From positions 806,001 to 870,000 of the forward strand of contig NZ_FOEF01000001.1 of NCBI RefSeq assembly GCF_900110575.1: a stretch of 64,000 nt of DNA. Reading direction: 5' to 3'. The position numbers and the translations under genes are program-made. The notes under the pieces are model-generated. The model was not told the DNA's origin. It made no database searches and saw only the letters and a program-made list of their open reading frames with translations. How positions within the stretch are numbered: position 1 is the first letter of the stretch; every line of letters starts with the position of its first letter. This DNA is from Amycolatopsis saalfeldensis (GTDB lineage: Bacteria > Actinomycetota > Actinomycetes > Mycobacteriales > Pseudonocardiaceae). Positions 34,317 through 43,871 of the stretch are shown here, piece after piece.

Positions 34317-35651
34317 TCAGCCCTTGGAAACCCGGTCGAACTCTTCCTTCGGGTTGTTGATCTGCCCGAGGGAGATGACCTCGCGGCGGAACAGGCCGCC
34401 CAGCATCCAGTCGAAGAGGATGCGGATCTTGCGGTTCCAGGTGGGCATCGCCTTGAGGTGGTAGGCGCGGTGGAACAGCCAGGCCGGGAAGCCCTTGATC
34501 TTGAGGTTCAGGGCGTCGGCGACGCCCTTGTGCAGGCCGAGGCTGGCGACGGCGCCGAGGTTCTTGTGGTAGTAGTCCTTCGGCTGGCCGCCGCGGATCA
34601 CCTTGATGATGTTCTTGGCCAGCACGCGCGCCTGGCGCACCGCGTGCTGCGCGTTCGGCGGGCAGGTGGCCGTCGGGTCCTGCTCGGTGCGGGAGAGGTC
34701 CGGCACGGCGGCGTTGTCGCCCGCGGTCCAGACGTCCGGGTGACCGACGACCTGCAGGCCGGCGGTGGCCTCGAGGCGGCCGCGCTTGTCCAGCGGCAGG
34801 TCCGACTCGGCGAGCACCGGGTTGGCCTTCACGCCGGCCGTCCAGATGAGCGTCTCGGTGTCGAACTCGGTGCCGTCCGAGAGCACCACGTGGCCGTTCT
34901 CGAACGACTTCGCGGCGGTCGCCAGGTACACCTCGATGCCGCGCTTCTCCAGCTGCTGCACCGTGTACACGCCCAGAGTCTCGCGGACCTCGGGCAGGAT
35001 CCGCCCGGCGGCCTCGACCAGCACCCAGCGGATGTCGGCGGGCTTGATGTTCGGGTAGTAGTTCTCCACCGCGAACCGGGTCATGTCCTCGAGCTCGGCC
35101 AGCGCCTCGATCCCGGCGAAGCCGCCGCCCACCACGGTGAACGTGAGCAGGCGCTTGCGCAGCTCGGGGTCGAGCGTGCTGGCTGCCTCGTCGAGCTTGG
35201 TCATGATGTGGTTGCGCAGGTAGATGGCCTCGCCGATGGTCTTGAAGGCGATGCCCTGCTCGACCAGGCCCGGGATCGGGAGGATGCGCGCGACGGCGCC
35301 GAGGGCGACCACGAGGATGTCGTAGTTCAGCGCCTCGATGTGGCCGTCGGCGGCCTCGACCGTGACGGACTTGCGGTCGTTCTCGATCTTGGTGACCCGC
35401 GCCGTGAGCACATGGCAGCGCTTGAGCACGCGGCGCAGCGGCACGACCACGTGCCGCGGCTCGATCGCGCCGGCCGCCGCCTCGGGCAGGAACGGGGCAT
35501 AGGTCATGTGCGGCTGGGGGTCAACGACGGTCACGGAGGCCTCGTTGGCGCGCAGCATCTTCTGAAGCCCGTACGCGGTGTACAGGCCGACGTATCCACC
35601 ACCCAGGACGAGGATCCGAGTCGGTTCCGACTTCGCAGCAGCCATGCTCAT
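34317..35651 (-). CDS. ndh: Type II NADH dehydrogenase (NDH-2)
   Basis: 444 residues from ATG 35651 (GGAGGTG 9 nt upstream). Two Rossmann motifs, RILVLGGGYVGLYTAYGLQK (FAD) and FTVVGGGFAGIEALAELED (NADH), with VVDPQPHMTYAPFLPEAAAG after the first, as in bacterial NDH-2. AGDNAAVPDL is the second FAD contact, and a C-terminal amphipathic/membrane-binding region (FPAWLFHRAYHLKAMPTWNR) follows. It transfers electrons from NADH to menaquinone at the inner membrane without pumping protons. Its operon partner upstream is possibly the uracil-DNA glycosylase (78 bp). It ends at a strong terminator. Confidence 0.93.
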   Translation of the reverse strand: MSMAAAKSEPTRILVLGGGYVGLYTAYGLQKMLRANEASVTVVDPQPHMTYAPFLPEAAAGAIEPRHVVVPLRRVLKRCHVLTARVTKIENDRKSVTVEAADGHIEALNYDILVVALGAVARILPIPGLVEQGIAFKTIGEAIYLRNHIMTKLDEAASTLDPELRKRLLTFTVVGGGFAGIEALAELEDMTRFAVENYYPNIKPADIRWVLVEAAGRILPEVRETLGVYTVQQLEKRGIEVYLATAAKSFENGHVVLSDGTEFDTETLIWTAGVKANPVLAESDLPLDKRGRLEATAGLQVVGHPDVWTAGDNAAVPDLSRTEQDPTATCPPNAQHAVRQARVLAKNIIKVIRGGQPKDYYHKNLGAVASLGLHKGVADALNLKIKGFPAWLFHRAYHLKAMPTWNRKIRILFDWMLGGLFRREVISLGQINNPKEEFDRVSKG

Positions 35652-35729
35652 ATAGTCCCACCTCCGCGCCCGTGTCGCTCGGGTACCCCGCCCCGCTGTG
35701 ACCAGCGTCGCCACGCAGGCCACAACGAT

Positions 35730-36419
35730 TCAGATGAGCCCGGCGGCCGCGGCCGCGGCGGTGAAAACGTCACCCACCATGGCGTGACTCACACGCCGTG
35801 TCTGGACATTGCGCGGGGACACGTGGTAGCAGCCGAACAGGCGCAGCCCGCCGAGCCGGACGTCGGCGCCGTGCGCGAACGCCGGGCGCGGCGCGGGCAC
35901 GGGCCAGCCCGCCGCGGCGAGCACCGGCAGCAGCGCCTGCCAGCCGAACGCGCCGAGGACGACCACGGCGCGCAGCGTCGGGCGCAGCAGCGCCAGCTCG
36001 TCCGCGAGCCAGTGCCGGCAGGTGTCCCGCTCGGCCGGCGTCGGCTTGTTCCCCGGCGGCGCGCAGCGCACCGGCGAGACGAGCCGCGTGCCGCGCAGCG
36101 TGAGCCCGTCGCAGCGGCCGGTGGACGTCGGCTGGGAGGCGAGGCCGACTTCGTGCAGCACGCGGAACAGGAAGTCCCCGGACGGGTCGCCGGTGAACAT
36201 CCGCCCGGTCCGGTTCGCACCGTGCGCCGAGGGTGCCAGCCCGACCACGGCGAGCGCGGCGTCCGCCGCCCCGAACCCGGGCACCGGCCGCGCCCAGTAC
36301 TCCTGGCCCGCGAAGGCCGCGCGCTTGGTGACGGCGACTTCCTCCCGCCACGCGACCAGCCTCGGGCACGCGCGGCACCCGGTCACGGCGGCGTCCAGCT
36401 CCGCGAGCGGGCCCGTCAT
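35730..36419 (-). CDS. Type-5 uracil-DNA glycosylase (UdgB-like, Fe-S)
   Basis: 229 residues from ATG 36419. The first Fe-S Cys pair is in VTGCRACPRLV, and others follow in VRCAPPGNKPTPAERDTCRH, a thermophile/actinobacterial family 4/5 4Fe-4S pattern. Motif A reads VVGLAPSAHGANRTGRMF with GDPSGD, and motif B CYHVSPRNVQTRR. The GLAPSAHGANRTGR form (no catalytic Asp/Glu in GExPG) is the family 5 (UdgB) signature. It removes uracil, and possibly other deaminated bases, from DNA. It is divergent from the S10 peptidase by 72 bp. Confidence 0.9.
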   Translation of the reverse strand: MTGPLAELDAAVTGCRACPRLVAWREEVAVTKRAAFAGQEYWARPVPGFGAADAALAVVGLAPSAHGANRTGRMFTGDPSGDFLFRVLHEVGLASQPTSTGRCDGLTLRGTRLVSPVRCAPPGNKPTPAERDTCRHWLADELALLRPTLRAVVVLGAFGWQALLPVLAAAGWPVPAPRPAFAHGADVRLGGLRLFGCYHVSPRNVQTRRVSHAMVGDVFTAAAAAAGLI

Positions 36420-36491
36420 CGCGCCTCGGCAACCCATGCCGGCCACTGCATCCGGCCACCTTCCCACACCACTGCGGCTAGGTTGGAGACC

Positions 36492-37988
36492 ATGTCGGAC
36501 ACCACTCCCGAAGAGCCAGAAGACAAGACCGGGAGGCCGGCGGCCGCGGACACCGCCCCGGACCCCGTCGACGACCTCGTCACCACCCAGCACACCCTCA
36601 CGGTCAAGCGCCGAAAACTCGCCTATACCGCCCAGGCCGGACGCGTCGTGCTGCGCCAGGAGGTCGTCAAGGACGGCAAGTCCGCCGGCCACAAGCCCAA
36701 GGCCGAGGTCTTCCTCACCGCGTACACGCTCGACGACGCCGAACCGGGCACGCGTCCGGTGACGTTCGCGTTCAACGGCGGCCCCGGCTCGTCCAGCATC
36801 TGGCTCCACATGGGCCTGCTCGGCCCGCGCCGGGTGCTCTCCGGTGACGTCGACGACCTCGTGCCGCCGCCGTACGGGCTCGAGGACAACGCCGAAAGCC
36901 TGCTGGTGCACAGCGATCTGGTGTTCATCGACCCGGTCTCCACGGGCTACTCGCGCGCGGTCGACGGCGGGGAACCGAAGGACTACCTGGGCTTCCAGGG
37001 CGACCTCGATTCGGTCGCCGAGATCATCCGGCTGTGGGTCTCGCGCAACGAGCGCTGGCTGTCGCCGAAGTTCCTGGCCGGCGAGTCGTACGGCACGCTT
37101 CGCGCGGCCGGGCTGGCCGGGCTCCTCCAGGAGCGCTTCGGCCTGTACCTGAACGGGCTGCTGCTCATCTCGTCCGTGCTGGACATGGGCACCCTGCGCT
37201 TCCACGAGGGCAACGACCTGCCGTACTCGCTGTTCGTGCCGACGTACGCGGCCATCGCGCACTACCACGGCCTGCACGGCGACCGCCCGCTCGACGACGT
37301 GCTGGCCGACGCCGAGGACTTCGCGGCGAAGGAGCTGCCGTGGGCGCTCGCGCGCGGGGCCCGGCTGTCCACTCAGGACCGAGCCGAGGCCGTGGCCACG
37401 CTGGCGTCGCTGACCGGCCTGAGCGAGTCCTATGTGGACCGGGTCAACCTGCGGATCGAGCACGTGCGCTTCTTCACCGAGCTGCTGCGCGACCGGGGCC
37501 TGACCGTCGGCCGGATGGACGGCCGCTTCACCACCTGGGAGACCGACGGCGGGCGCGAGCACATGAGCGACGACCCGTCGATCTCGCGCATCATCGGCGC
37601 CTACTCGGCGGCGTTCAACCACTACATCCGCGCCGAGCTGGGCTACCAGAACGACCTGCCGTACGAGATCCTTTCGCACGAGACGAACCAGGCGTGGTCG
37701 TACAAGGAGTTCGAAGGCCGTTCGGTGTCCGTTGTGGACGCGGTGAGCGCGGCGATGCGGGCCAACCCGCACCTGCGGGTCCACGTCGCCTTCGGCCACT
37801 ACGACGGCGCGACGGCCTACTTCGCCTCCGAGCACGTGCTGGCCCAGCTGAAGATCCCGGACGAGCTGCGCGAGAACATCGACACGGCCTACTACCCGGC
37901 GGGCCACATGATGTACGTCCACGAGCCGACGCGAGTACAGCAGGCGAAGGACCTCGCGGACTTCGTGAAGAAGGCGTCGAACCGCTAG
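36492..37988 (+). CDS. S10-family serine carboxypeptidase-like peptidase
   Basis: 498 residues from ATG 36492. Catalytic Ser199 in LAGESYGTLRAAGLAG (GESYG), substrate-binding FAFNGGPGSSSIWLHMG, Asp in HVAFGHYDGATAY and His in YYPAGHMMYVHEP. These are the complete S10 triad regions. There is no signal peptide: the first 30 residues are polar and Asp/Glu-rich, so it is cytosolic or leaderless, unlike most eukaryotic S10 enzymes. A strong hairpin at 37999-38037 follows the stop. It acts on C-terminal peptide bonds; specificity is not visible. Confidence 0.9.
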   Translation: MSDTTPEEPEDKTGRPAAADTAPDPVDDLVTTQHTLTVKRRKLAYTAQAGRVVLRQEVVKDGKSAGHKPKAEVFLTAYTLDDAEPGTRPVTFAFNGGPGSSSIWLHMGLLGPRRVLSGDVDDLVPPPYGLEDNAESLLVHSDLVFIDPVSTGYSRAVDGGEPKDYLGFQGDLDSVAEIIRLWVSRNERWLSPKFLAGESYGTLRAAGLAGLLQERFGLYLNGLLLISSVLDMGTLRFHEGNDLPYSLFVPTYAAIAHYHGLHGDRPLDDVLADAEDFAAKELPWALARGARLSTQDRAEAVATLASLTGLSESYVDRVNLRIEHVRFFTELLRDRGLTVGRMDGRFTTWETDGGREHMSDDPSISRIIGAYSAAFNHYIRAELGYQNDLPYEILSHETNQAWSYKEFEGRSVSVVDAVSAAMRANPHLRVHVAFGHYDGATAYFASEHVLAQLKIPDELRENIDTAYYPAGHMMYVHEPTRVQQAKDLADFVKKASNR

Positions 37989-37998
37989 CGCTCCGCCC

Positions 37999-38037
37999 GT
38001 GAACGCGGCCGGGCCGGACCCGCCCGGCCGCGTTCAC
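37999..38037 (+). terminator. GC-rich hairpin terminator after the S10 peptidase
   Basis: A perfect 16-bp stem (GTGAACGCGGCCGGGC and its complement, 37999-38014 and 38022-38037) with a 7-nt loop starts 10 bp after the stop. No U tract follows, which is common for terminators in high-GC actinomycetes. Confidence 0.7.
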
Positions 38038-38043
38038 AGGCAG

Positions 38044-38083
38044 CCCTACACATCTTGCACCGATCGTTTCAAGATGTGTAGGG
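38044..38083. promoter_or_regulatory. 40-bp inverted repeat operator upstream of epoxide-hydrolase-like gene
   Basis: CCCTACACATCTTG (38044-38057) and CAAGATGTGTAGGG (38070-38083) are a perfect 14-bp inverted repeat with a 12-bp spacer, 8 bp before the gene's ATG. The spacer includes GATCGTTTC, and a near-copy GATCGTTCC lies at 38107-38115 inside the gene. No T tract follows, so it is not a usual terminator. No regulator is encoded next to it. Confidence 0.65.
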
Positions 38084-38091
38084 TAGTCGGC

Positions 38092-39045
38092 ATGACAAGT
38101 TGGACTGATCGTTCCACGATGAGCACGGCAAGCCTGGGCTCGCTGCGGCTGCCGGACGGGTTCACCGACGTTTTCACCAGCCGGCTCGTGGAGCTGGACG
38201 GGCTGCGGCTGCACGCGGTCACCGGCGGGGAAGGCCCGCCGCTGCTGCTGGTGGGCGGTTGGCCGCAGACCTGGTACGCCTGGCGGGAAGTGATGCCCGC
38301 GCTCGCCCGCGAGCACACCGTCGTCGCCGTCGACTCGCGCGGGGCCGGGCTCTCGGACAAGCCCGACGACGGTTACGACGCCGGCACGCTGGCCGGCGAT
38401 CTGGTCGCGCTGATGGCCGCGCTCGGGCACGACCGGTTCGACGTGGTCGGCCACGACATCGGCATGTGGACCGGATACGCCCTCGCCGCCGATCACCCCG
38501 AGCGGGTGGGCCGGCTCGCGGTCGTCGACGCCATCATCCCCGGCCTCACGCCGGCCCCGCCGGTCTTCAGCCCGGCCGCGGTCAGCCAGCGGTTCTGGCA
38601 CTTCGGCTTCAACCGGCTCACCGACCTCAACGAGGAGCTGGTCCGAGGGCGGGAGCGGCTCTTCTTCGGCTACCAGTTCGCCAAGAAGGCCGCCACCCCG
38701 GACGCGATCCCGGCGTACGCCGTCGACGTCTACGTCGATGCGATCGCCGCGGATCCTCGCGGGCTGCGGGCGAGCTTCGGGTACTACCGGGCGCTGGACG
38801 AGACGATCGCGCAGAACGAGCGGCGCAAGAAGACCCGGCTGACGCAGCCGGTGCTCGCCGTCGGCGGCGCGCGGTACAGCGGCGCGATGGCCGCCGAGAC
38901 GATGCGGCTGGCGGCCGACGACGTCACCGAGGTGGTCGTCGACGACTGCGGCCATTACGTGGCCGAGGAACAGCCGGCGCGGTTCACCGCGATCCTGCGG
39001 GACTTCCTCGGCGTCAACCCGGCAGCAGCCGTGCCGCAGGGCTGA
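38092..39045 (+). CDS. Epoxide hydrolase/haloalkane dehalogenase-like alpha/beta hydrolase
   Basis: 317 residues from ATG 38092; ATG 38119 is an alternative start. The core VELDGLRLHAVTGGEGPPLL leads to LLVGGWPQTWYAWREVMPAL (oxyanion GGWPQ, equivalent to HGxP). The elbow is VVGHDIGMWTGYALA: Asp replaces Ser as the nucleophile, as in epoxide hydrolases and dehalogenases. The His is in DCGHYVAEEQP. This hydrolyses epoxides or C-halogen bonds via an aspartyl ester. There is no clear RBS, so it may be translated from a very short leader immediately after the operator. Confidence 0.9.
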   Translation: MTSWTDRSTMSTASLGSLRLPDGFTDVFTSRLVELDGLRLHAVTGGEGPPLLLVGGWPQTWYAWREVMPALAREHTVVAVDSRGAGLSDKPDDGYDAGTLAGDLVALMAALGHDRFDVVGHDIGMWTGYALAADHPERVGRLAVVDAIIPGLTPAPPVFSPAAVSQRFWHFGFNRLTDLNEELVRGRERLFFGYQFAKKAATPDAIPAYAVDVYVDAIAADPRGLRASFGYYRALDETIAQNERRKKTRLTQPVLAVGGARYSGAMAAETMRLAADDVTEVVVDDCGHYVAEEQPARFTAILRDFLGVNPAAAVPQG

Positions 39046-39109
39046 CGCATGTGGACAGCGCGACGCGGGGCCTTCCGCCACGCACCGACGGAAGGCTCCG
39101 CGCCCGCGG

Positions 39110-40834
39110 CTACTTGCGCAGGTAAGCAGCCCCGTGCGTCACCGCGGAGTACGCGTCGACGCCGCCGTGGCCGTAGAAGCCGTTGAAGGACGCGTCGCCC
39201 GCGCAGGTGGCGGTGAACGAAGCGTCGCGGCCCTCGTCGAGGTAGTCGACCGTGCGGGGAACCGGGCAGGCGATCGGGGAGGCCGTGCCCTCGATGACCC
39301 GCTGCACCGCGTCCGGGTCCATCCCGAAGTCGCCGCCGGTGCGCTTTCCGTACTGCGAAACGATCAGCGCGGCGACGCCCGTGGCGTGCGGCGCGGCCAT
39401 CGACGTGCCCTGCAGCCACTGGTAGTAGCCGACGCGCCCGTCCGCCGCCGTCGCCTTCTGCACGCCGAGCGCGATGCCGGCGGGCGTCAGGTTGCCCGCC
39501 GCGTCGATGTTGCCCTCGGCCACGCCGACGTTCTTCGGGTACGCCGAAAGGATCTCGTTCTCCACCGTCCGGAACCACGGCGTGCCGAAGCCGTCGCGGA
39601 AGTAGCCGCCAGGCGCCGAGACGGAGATCTGCTCGGTGCCGTAGTTGGAGTAGTCCGCCTTCGCCTGCGACGGGCCGAAGGCGCCGACGCCGATCGTGTG
39701 CGGTCCTTCGACCGGCAGCGACAGGCACGAAGCGTTGTCGACCGGACGCGGGTGCGTCGCGTTGCTCGGGTAGTCCGGGCTGGTGACGTCGTCGTGCGGC
39801 GCGGCCAGGTCGTCGTGCTGGTTGCCGAGCGCGACGACCATCGACACACCCTTGCGGTGCGCGTAGTCCAGCGCGCGCTTGGTGGCCTCGATGATGGTCC
39901 GCTGCTCGGCCTGCTCCGCCGGGGAGTCGGCCGCGTTCGCGGAACAGGTGTACAGCCAGGGGTCCACGTAGAAGCTCATGTTGACCACGTCGATGCCCGC
40001 GTCGCCGGCGTAGGTCAGCGCGTCGACGGTCGGCTGGAGGAAGAAGAAGCCGGAGTCCTGGCCCGCGCGGATGTTCACCAGCGAGACGTTCGGGGCGACG
40101 CCGGAGACGCCGAACCCGTTGGCCGCCGCGCCGATCGTGGCGGCGACGTGCGTGCCGTGGCCGTTGTCGTCGTGGTCGACCGGGTCGACGCAGCCGCGGT
40201 ACTCACACGGCCCGTCCACCACGGTCCCGTTGACGTCGGCGACGATGTCCTTGGTGAAGTTGCGCGAATCGGCCTTGTCGAAGTTCGGCGCGATGTCCGG
40301 GTGGCTGCCGTCGACGCCGGTGTCGATCACGCCCACCTTCACCCGCTTGTCACCGGGCTGAACGGTGCGCGCGAGGTCGGACCGGACGGATTTGAGGCCC
40401 CAGAGCTGGTCGTCCAGCGGATCGGTCCCGACCGGCTGTTTCTTGGCCGAAGCACCGGCCGACGCCCGGCCCTCCTTCTCCACGGCGTCCGGCTTCACCT
40501 TCTTCCCGCCGCGGGGCGCGGAGCCGATCGACTTCGCCTTCGCCGCGCCGAACACCGAGCGGTTCGCCGAAATCCGCTCGGTGAAGCCGGATGCGGGCGC
40601 GGTGGCCGTGACCAGCCCGACCGCGGTGTTGGTCCCGACGACGGTGCCGCCCGCTTGGCGGACCGCCTGCTGCACGGCGGCCACCCCCTGGGCGTCGCGC
40701 GCCAGCACGGTGAACTCCGTGGTGGGTCCGGACAGGGCGGCCGGCTGGGCCGACGCCGCCGGGACGGCGACGCCGGACCCCGCGCCGATCAAGGGAACCG
40801 CGAGCACCGCGGCGAGCAGTCTGGGTCTTTTCAC
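39110..40834 (-). CDS. Secreted S8 subtilisin-like serine protease
   Basis: 574 residues. Signal peptide 1-29 (LLAAVLAVPLIGAGSGVAVP). A pro-domain of about 110 residues (inhibitor I9-like, TEFTVLARDAQGVAAVQQAV) precedes the protease. Catalytic Asp171 (VGVIDTGVDGSHPD), His226 (DNGHGTHVAATIGA) and Ser in QGTSMAAPHATGVAALIVSQ complete the triad; the oxyanion Asn is in VVALGNQHDDLA. A Cys-containing insertion (CSANAADSPAEQAEQ) is present. Exported by Sec and matured by propeptide cleavage. It ends 84 bp after the oligopeptide importer genes on the same strand, so it may supply peptides to them. Confidence 0.92.
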   Translation of the reverse strand: MKRPRLLAAVLAVPLIGAGSGVAVPAASAQPAALSGPTTEFTVLARDAQGVAAVQQAVRQAGGTVVGTNTAVGLVTATAPASGFTERISANRSVFGAAKAKSIGSAPRGGKKVKPDAVEKEGRASAGASAKKQPVGTDPLDDQLWGLKSVRSDLARTVQPGDKRVKVGVIDTGVDGSHPDIAPNFDKADSRNFTKDIVADVNGTVVDGPCEYRGCVDPVDHDDNGHGTHVAATIGAAANGFGVSGVAPNVSLVNIRAGQDSGFFFLQPTVDALTYAGDAGIDVVNMSFYVDPWLYTCSANAADSPAEQAEQRTIIEATKRALDYAHRKGVSMVVALGNQHDDLAAPHDDVTSPDYPSNATHPRPVDNASCLSLPVEGPHTIGVGAFGPSQAKADYSNYGTEQISVSAPGGYFRDGFGTPWFRTVENEILSAYPKNVGVAEGNIDAAGNLTPAGIALGVQKATAADGRVGYYQWLQGTSMAAPHATGVAALIVSQYGKRTGGDFGMDPDAVQRVIEGTASPIACPVPRTVDYLDEGRDASFTATCAGDASFNGFYGHGGVDAYSAVTHGAAYLRK

Positions 40835-40918
40835 TGGTCCTCCTCAGGAAAAACCGATACCGCAACGTACATAGCGGACACACGTCGCAGCAACGGCCAT
40901 GCGGAGGAAACCGGAAAA

Positions 40919-41917
40919 TCACGGCACGACGGACCTGGCCTCTGCGAAGTGGCAGGCCGAAAGGTGCCCGTCGGTGCGCGCGACCAGCTCCGGCACCTCG
41001 GTCGCGCACACGTCCTGCGCCTTCCAGCACCGCGTGCGGAACCGGCAGCCCGACGGCGGGTCCAGCGGGCTGGGCACGTCGCCCTCCAGCCGGATGACCT
41101 GCCGCTGCCCGCGTACCTCGGGGTCCGGCACCGGCACGGCCGAAAGCAGCGCCTGCGTGTACGGGTGCGAGGGCCGCTCGTAGATCTCGTCCTCGGTGCC
41201 GACTTCGACGATCTTTCCCAGGTACATCACGGCAACCCGGGTGGAAAGGTGACGAACCACGGACAGGTCGTGGGCGATGAAAACGTACGACAGCCCGAAC
41301 TCGCCTTGCAGGTCACCGAGCAGGTTCATCACCTGCGCCTGGATCGAGACGTCCAAAGCGGACACCGGCTCGTCGCAGATGATCACCTTGGGCCGCAGCG
41401 CGAGCGCCCGCGCGATGCCGATGCGCTGGCGCTGCCCGCCGGAGAACTGGTGCGGGTAGCGGTTCAGGTGCTCGGGGTTGAGCCCGACCACATCCAGCAG
41501 CTCCCGCACCTTCTGCGCCCGCGAGCCCTTCGGCGCCACCTCGGTGTGGATCTCGAACGGCTCGCCGACGATGTCGCCGACGGTCATCCGCGGGTTCAGC
41601 GAGGTGTACGGGTCCTGCAGGACGATCTGGATCTCCCGGCGCAGCCGCCGCAACTCCGCCCCGCGGACCGCGAACAGGTCCTTGCCCTCGAAGGTCGCCG
41701 ACCCCGAGGTGGGCTCCTCCAGCCGCATCAGCACCTGCGCGAGCGTGGACTTGCCGCACCCGGATTCGCCGACCACGCCGAGCGTCTCACCCGGCATCAG
41801 GTCGAACGACACGCCGTCGACGGCCTTCACCTGCCCGATCGTGCGCTTGAACAGCACCCCCTGGCGCACCGGGAAGTGCTTCACCAGGTCGTGGACGCTG
41901 AGAATCGGCTCAACCAC
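40919..41917 (-). CDS. Oligopeptide/dipeptide ABC transporter ATP-binding protein (OppF/DppF type)
   Basis: 332 residues from GTG 41917, which overlaps the preceding gene by 8 bp. Walker [15 protein letters not shown], signature [20 protein letters not shown], Walker [15 protein letters not shown] and His switch [13 protein letters not shown]. The C-terminal Cys-rich oligo_HPY region ([17 protein letters not shown]) is typical of Opp/Dpp ATPases. With the OppD-like partner it powers peptide uptake. It is the last of five genes in one polycistronic unit. Confidence 0.93.
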   Translation of the reverse strand: MVEPILSVHDLVKHFPVRQGVLFKRTIGQVKAVDGVSFDLMPGETLGVVGESGCGKSTLAQVLMRLEEPTSGSATFEGKDLFAVRGAELRRLRREIQIVLQDPYTSLNPRMTVGDIVGEPFEIHTEVAPKGSRAQKVRELLDVVGLNPEHLNRYPHQFSGGQRQRIGIARALALRPKVIICDEPVSALDVSIQAQVMNLLGDLQGEFGLSYVFIAHDLSVVRHLSTRVAVMYLGKIVEVGTEDEIYERPSHPYTQALLSAVPVPDPEVRGQRQVIRLEGDVPSPLDPPSGCRFRTRCWKAQDVCATEVPELVARTDGHLSACHFAEARSVVP

Positions 41918-42911
41918 GGCTTTCCACCACCTCTTCGGCGAAGTGACACGCACTGACCCGGCCGAAGCCCAAGCCGTGCAACGAAGGGCGCTCCTCCGAG
42001 CAGCGCTGCTCGGCCCGCTTGCAGCGCGGGTGGAACGGGCAGCCCGGCGGGATGTCGAGCAGGCTCGGCGGCAGCCCCTTGATCGTCTCGAGCGTCTGCC
42101 CCTTCAAGTCCAGCCGGGGCAGCGAATCCATCAGCGCCGAGGTGTACGGGTGCCCCGGCGCGCGGAACAGCTCGCGCACGTCGGCCTGCTCCACGATCCG
42201 GCCGGCGTACATCACGGCGATCCGGTCGGCCGTCTCCGCGACCACGCCGAGGTCGTGCGTGATGAGGATGAGCCCCATCCGCCGTTCCCGCTGGATCTCC
42301 GAGAGCAGGTCCATGATCTGGGCCTGCACGGTGACGTCCAGCGCGGTGGTCGGCTCGTCGGCGATCAGCAGGTCCGGGTCCAGCGCCAGCGACATCGCGA
42401 TCATCGCGCGCTGGCGCATCCCGCCGGAGAACTGGTGCGGGTAGTCCTTGATCCGCCGCTCCGCCGCCGGGATCCGGACGATGTCGAGCAGCTCGATCGC
42501 GCGTTTGCGGGCGTCCTTTTTGGACATCCCCTGCCGGACGCGCAGCTGCTCCTCGATCTGGAACCCGATGGTGAACACCGGGTTCAGCGCCGAAAGCGCG
42601 TCCTGGAAGATCATCGCGATCTCCGCGCCGCGCAGCTCGCGCCGCCGCTCCTCGGTGGCGGTGAGCAGGTCCTCGCCGCGGTAGCGGATCGCGCCGCCGG
42701 TGATCACGCCGGGCGGCACGTCGAGGATGCCCATCACCGTCTGCGCGGTGACGCTCTTGCCGGAGCCGGACTCGCCGAGCACGGCCAGCGTCTCGCCGGC
42801 GTGCACGGAATAGCTGACGCCGTTGAGCACGTTGGCCACGCCGTCGGAGGTGCGGAACTCGACGTGCAGGTCTTCGACCTCGAGCAGCAGCTCGTTCTCT
42901 GTTTCGGACAT
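41910..42911 (-). CDS. Oligopeptide/dipeptide ABC transporter ATP-binding protein (OppD/DppD type)
   Basis: 333 residues from ATG 42911. Walker [18 protein letters not shown], signature [20 protein letters not shown], Walker [15 protein letters not shown] and His switch [15 protein letters not shown] Cys-containing oligo_HPY tail follows ([17 protein letters not shown]). It forms the second nucleotide-binding subunit of the importer. It starts 6 bp from the end of the second permease gene and overlaps the next ATPase by 8 bp. Confidence 0.94.
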   Translation of the reverse strand: MSETENELLLEVEDLHVEFRTSDGVANVLNGVSYSVHAGETLAVLGESGSGKSVTAQTVMGILDVPPGVITGGAIRYRGEDLLTATEERRRELRGAEIAMIFQDALSALNPVFTIGFQIEEQLRVRQGMSKKDARKRAIELLDIVRIPAAERRIKDYPHQFSGGMRQRAMIAMSLALDPDLLIADEPTTALDVTVQAQIMDLLSEIQRERRMGLILITHDLGVVAETADRIAVMYAGRIVEQADVRELFRAPGHPYTSALMDSLPRLDLKGQTLETIKGLPPSLLDIPPGCPFHPRCKRAEQRCSEERPSLHGLGFGRVSACHFAEEVVESRG

Positions 42912-42917
42912 CGACTG

Positions 42918-43871
42918 CTACCTCGACTTCGGGTCGAGCGCGTCGCGGATACCGTCACCGAGCATCACGAACGCGAGCACGGTGATGGTGACGAACGCAC
43001 CGGGGAACAGGAGCATGTGCGGATCGGCCCGGAAGTAGTCGCGCGAGTCGCTGACCATCACGCCCCAGGAGACCACCGGCGGCCGCACGCCGATGCCGAG
43101 GTACGCCAGCGTCGCCTCGGCGCCGATCGCCGCGCCGAGCGCGATCGTGCCGTACACGAGCACCGGGGCGAGCGTGTTCGGCAGGAGGTGCCGGAACACG
43201 ATCCGCGGCGTGCTCGCGCCGAGCGCCCGCGCGGCCTTGACGTAGTCGAGCTGTTTCGCGACCAGCGTCGCCGAGCGCATGATGCGCATGGCCACCGGCC
43301 AGGTCAGCACGGCGATCGAGCACACCACCTGCGTGATGATCGTGACGGCGCCGGGGTTCGAGCCGGGCGCGTTGAACGTCGTGAGGATGACGATCGCGCC
43401 CAGCACGAACGGCAGCCCGGCGAAGATGTCGCCCAGCCGCGAAAGCAGGCTGTCGATCAGGCGGCCGTAGTAACCCGCGACGATGCCGACCAGCGATCCG
43501 AACAGGACAGTCAGGATCGTCGCGAACACCCCGACCAGCAGCGACGCGCGGGCGCCGTAGATGGTGCGGGCGTAGACGTCGTAACCGAGGTTGTCGTAGC
43601 CGAACCAGGCGTCGCCCGACGGGCCCTCGTTGGCCTTGGTCAGATCGGTGAAACCGGCGTCCCGGTGGGAGAACAGGCCCGGCGCGATCGCGATCACCAC
43701 GATGATCACGATGATCACCGCGGAGATCACGAAGGCGGGCTTGCGGCGCAGCTGGCGCCAGGCGTCGGACCACAGGCTGCGGGGCTTCTTCGCCGCGACG
43801 GCCGAGTCGTCGATACGCGACAGCTCCGCCGCGTCGACCCCGCCGCCGCCGACGAGGTTGGGGTCAGTCAT
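42918..43871 (-). CDS. Oligopeptide/dipeptide ABC transporter permease (OppC/DppC type)
   Basis: 317 residues. An N-terminal cytoplasmic stretch (PRSLWSDAWRQLRRKPAFVI) leads to the first of six membrane segments. The permease EAA loop region reads AARALGASTPRIVFRHLLPN, the binding-protein-dependent transport signature. The AGLFSHRDAGF loop and the C-terminal ALDPKSR are typical of DppC. Start ATG 43871 overlaps the first permease gene by 8 bp. It forms the membrane channel with the 43864-44790 protein. Confidence 0.93.
   Translation of the reverse strand: MTDPNLVGGGGVDAAELSRIDDSAVAAKKPRSLWSDAWRQLRRKPAFVISAVIIVIIVVIAIAPGLFSHRDAGFTDLTKANEGPSGDAWFGYDNLGYDVYARTIYGARASLLVGVFATILTVLFGSLVGIVAGYYGRLIDSLLSRLGDIFAGLPFVLGAIVILTTFNAPGSNPGAVTIITQVVCSIAVLTWPVAMRIMRSATLVAKQLDYVKAARALGASTPRIVFRHLLPNTLAPVLVYGTIALGAAIGAEATLAYLGIGVRPPVVSWGVMVSDSRDYFRADPHMLLFPGAFVTITVLAFVMLGDGIRDALDPKSR

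Noticed and set aside
34113..36491. A plus-strand frame running from the tRNA through the NDH-2 and UDG region into the S10 peptidase
   Set aside because: Everything before ATG 36492 is an antisense shadow of minus-strand genes and the tRNA; the peptidase family start fits 36492.
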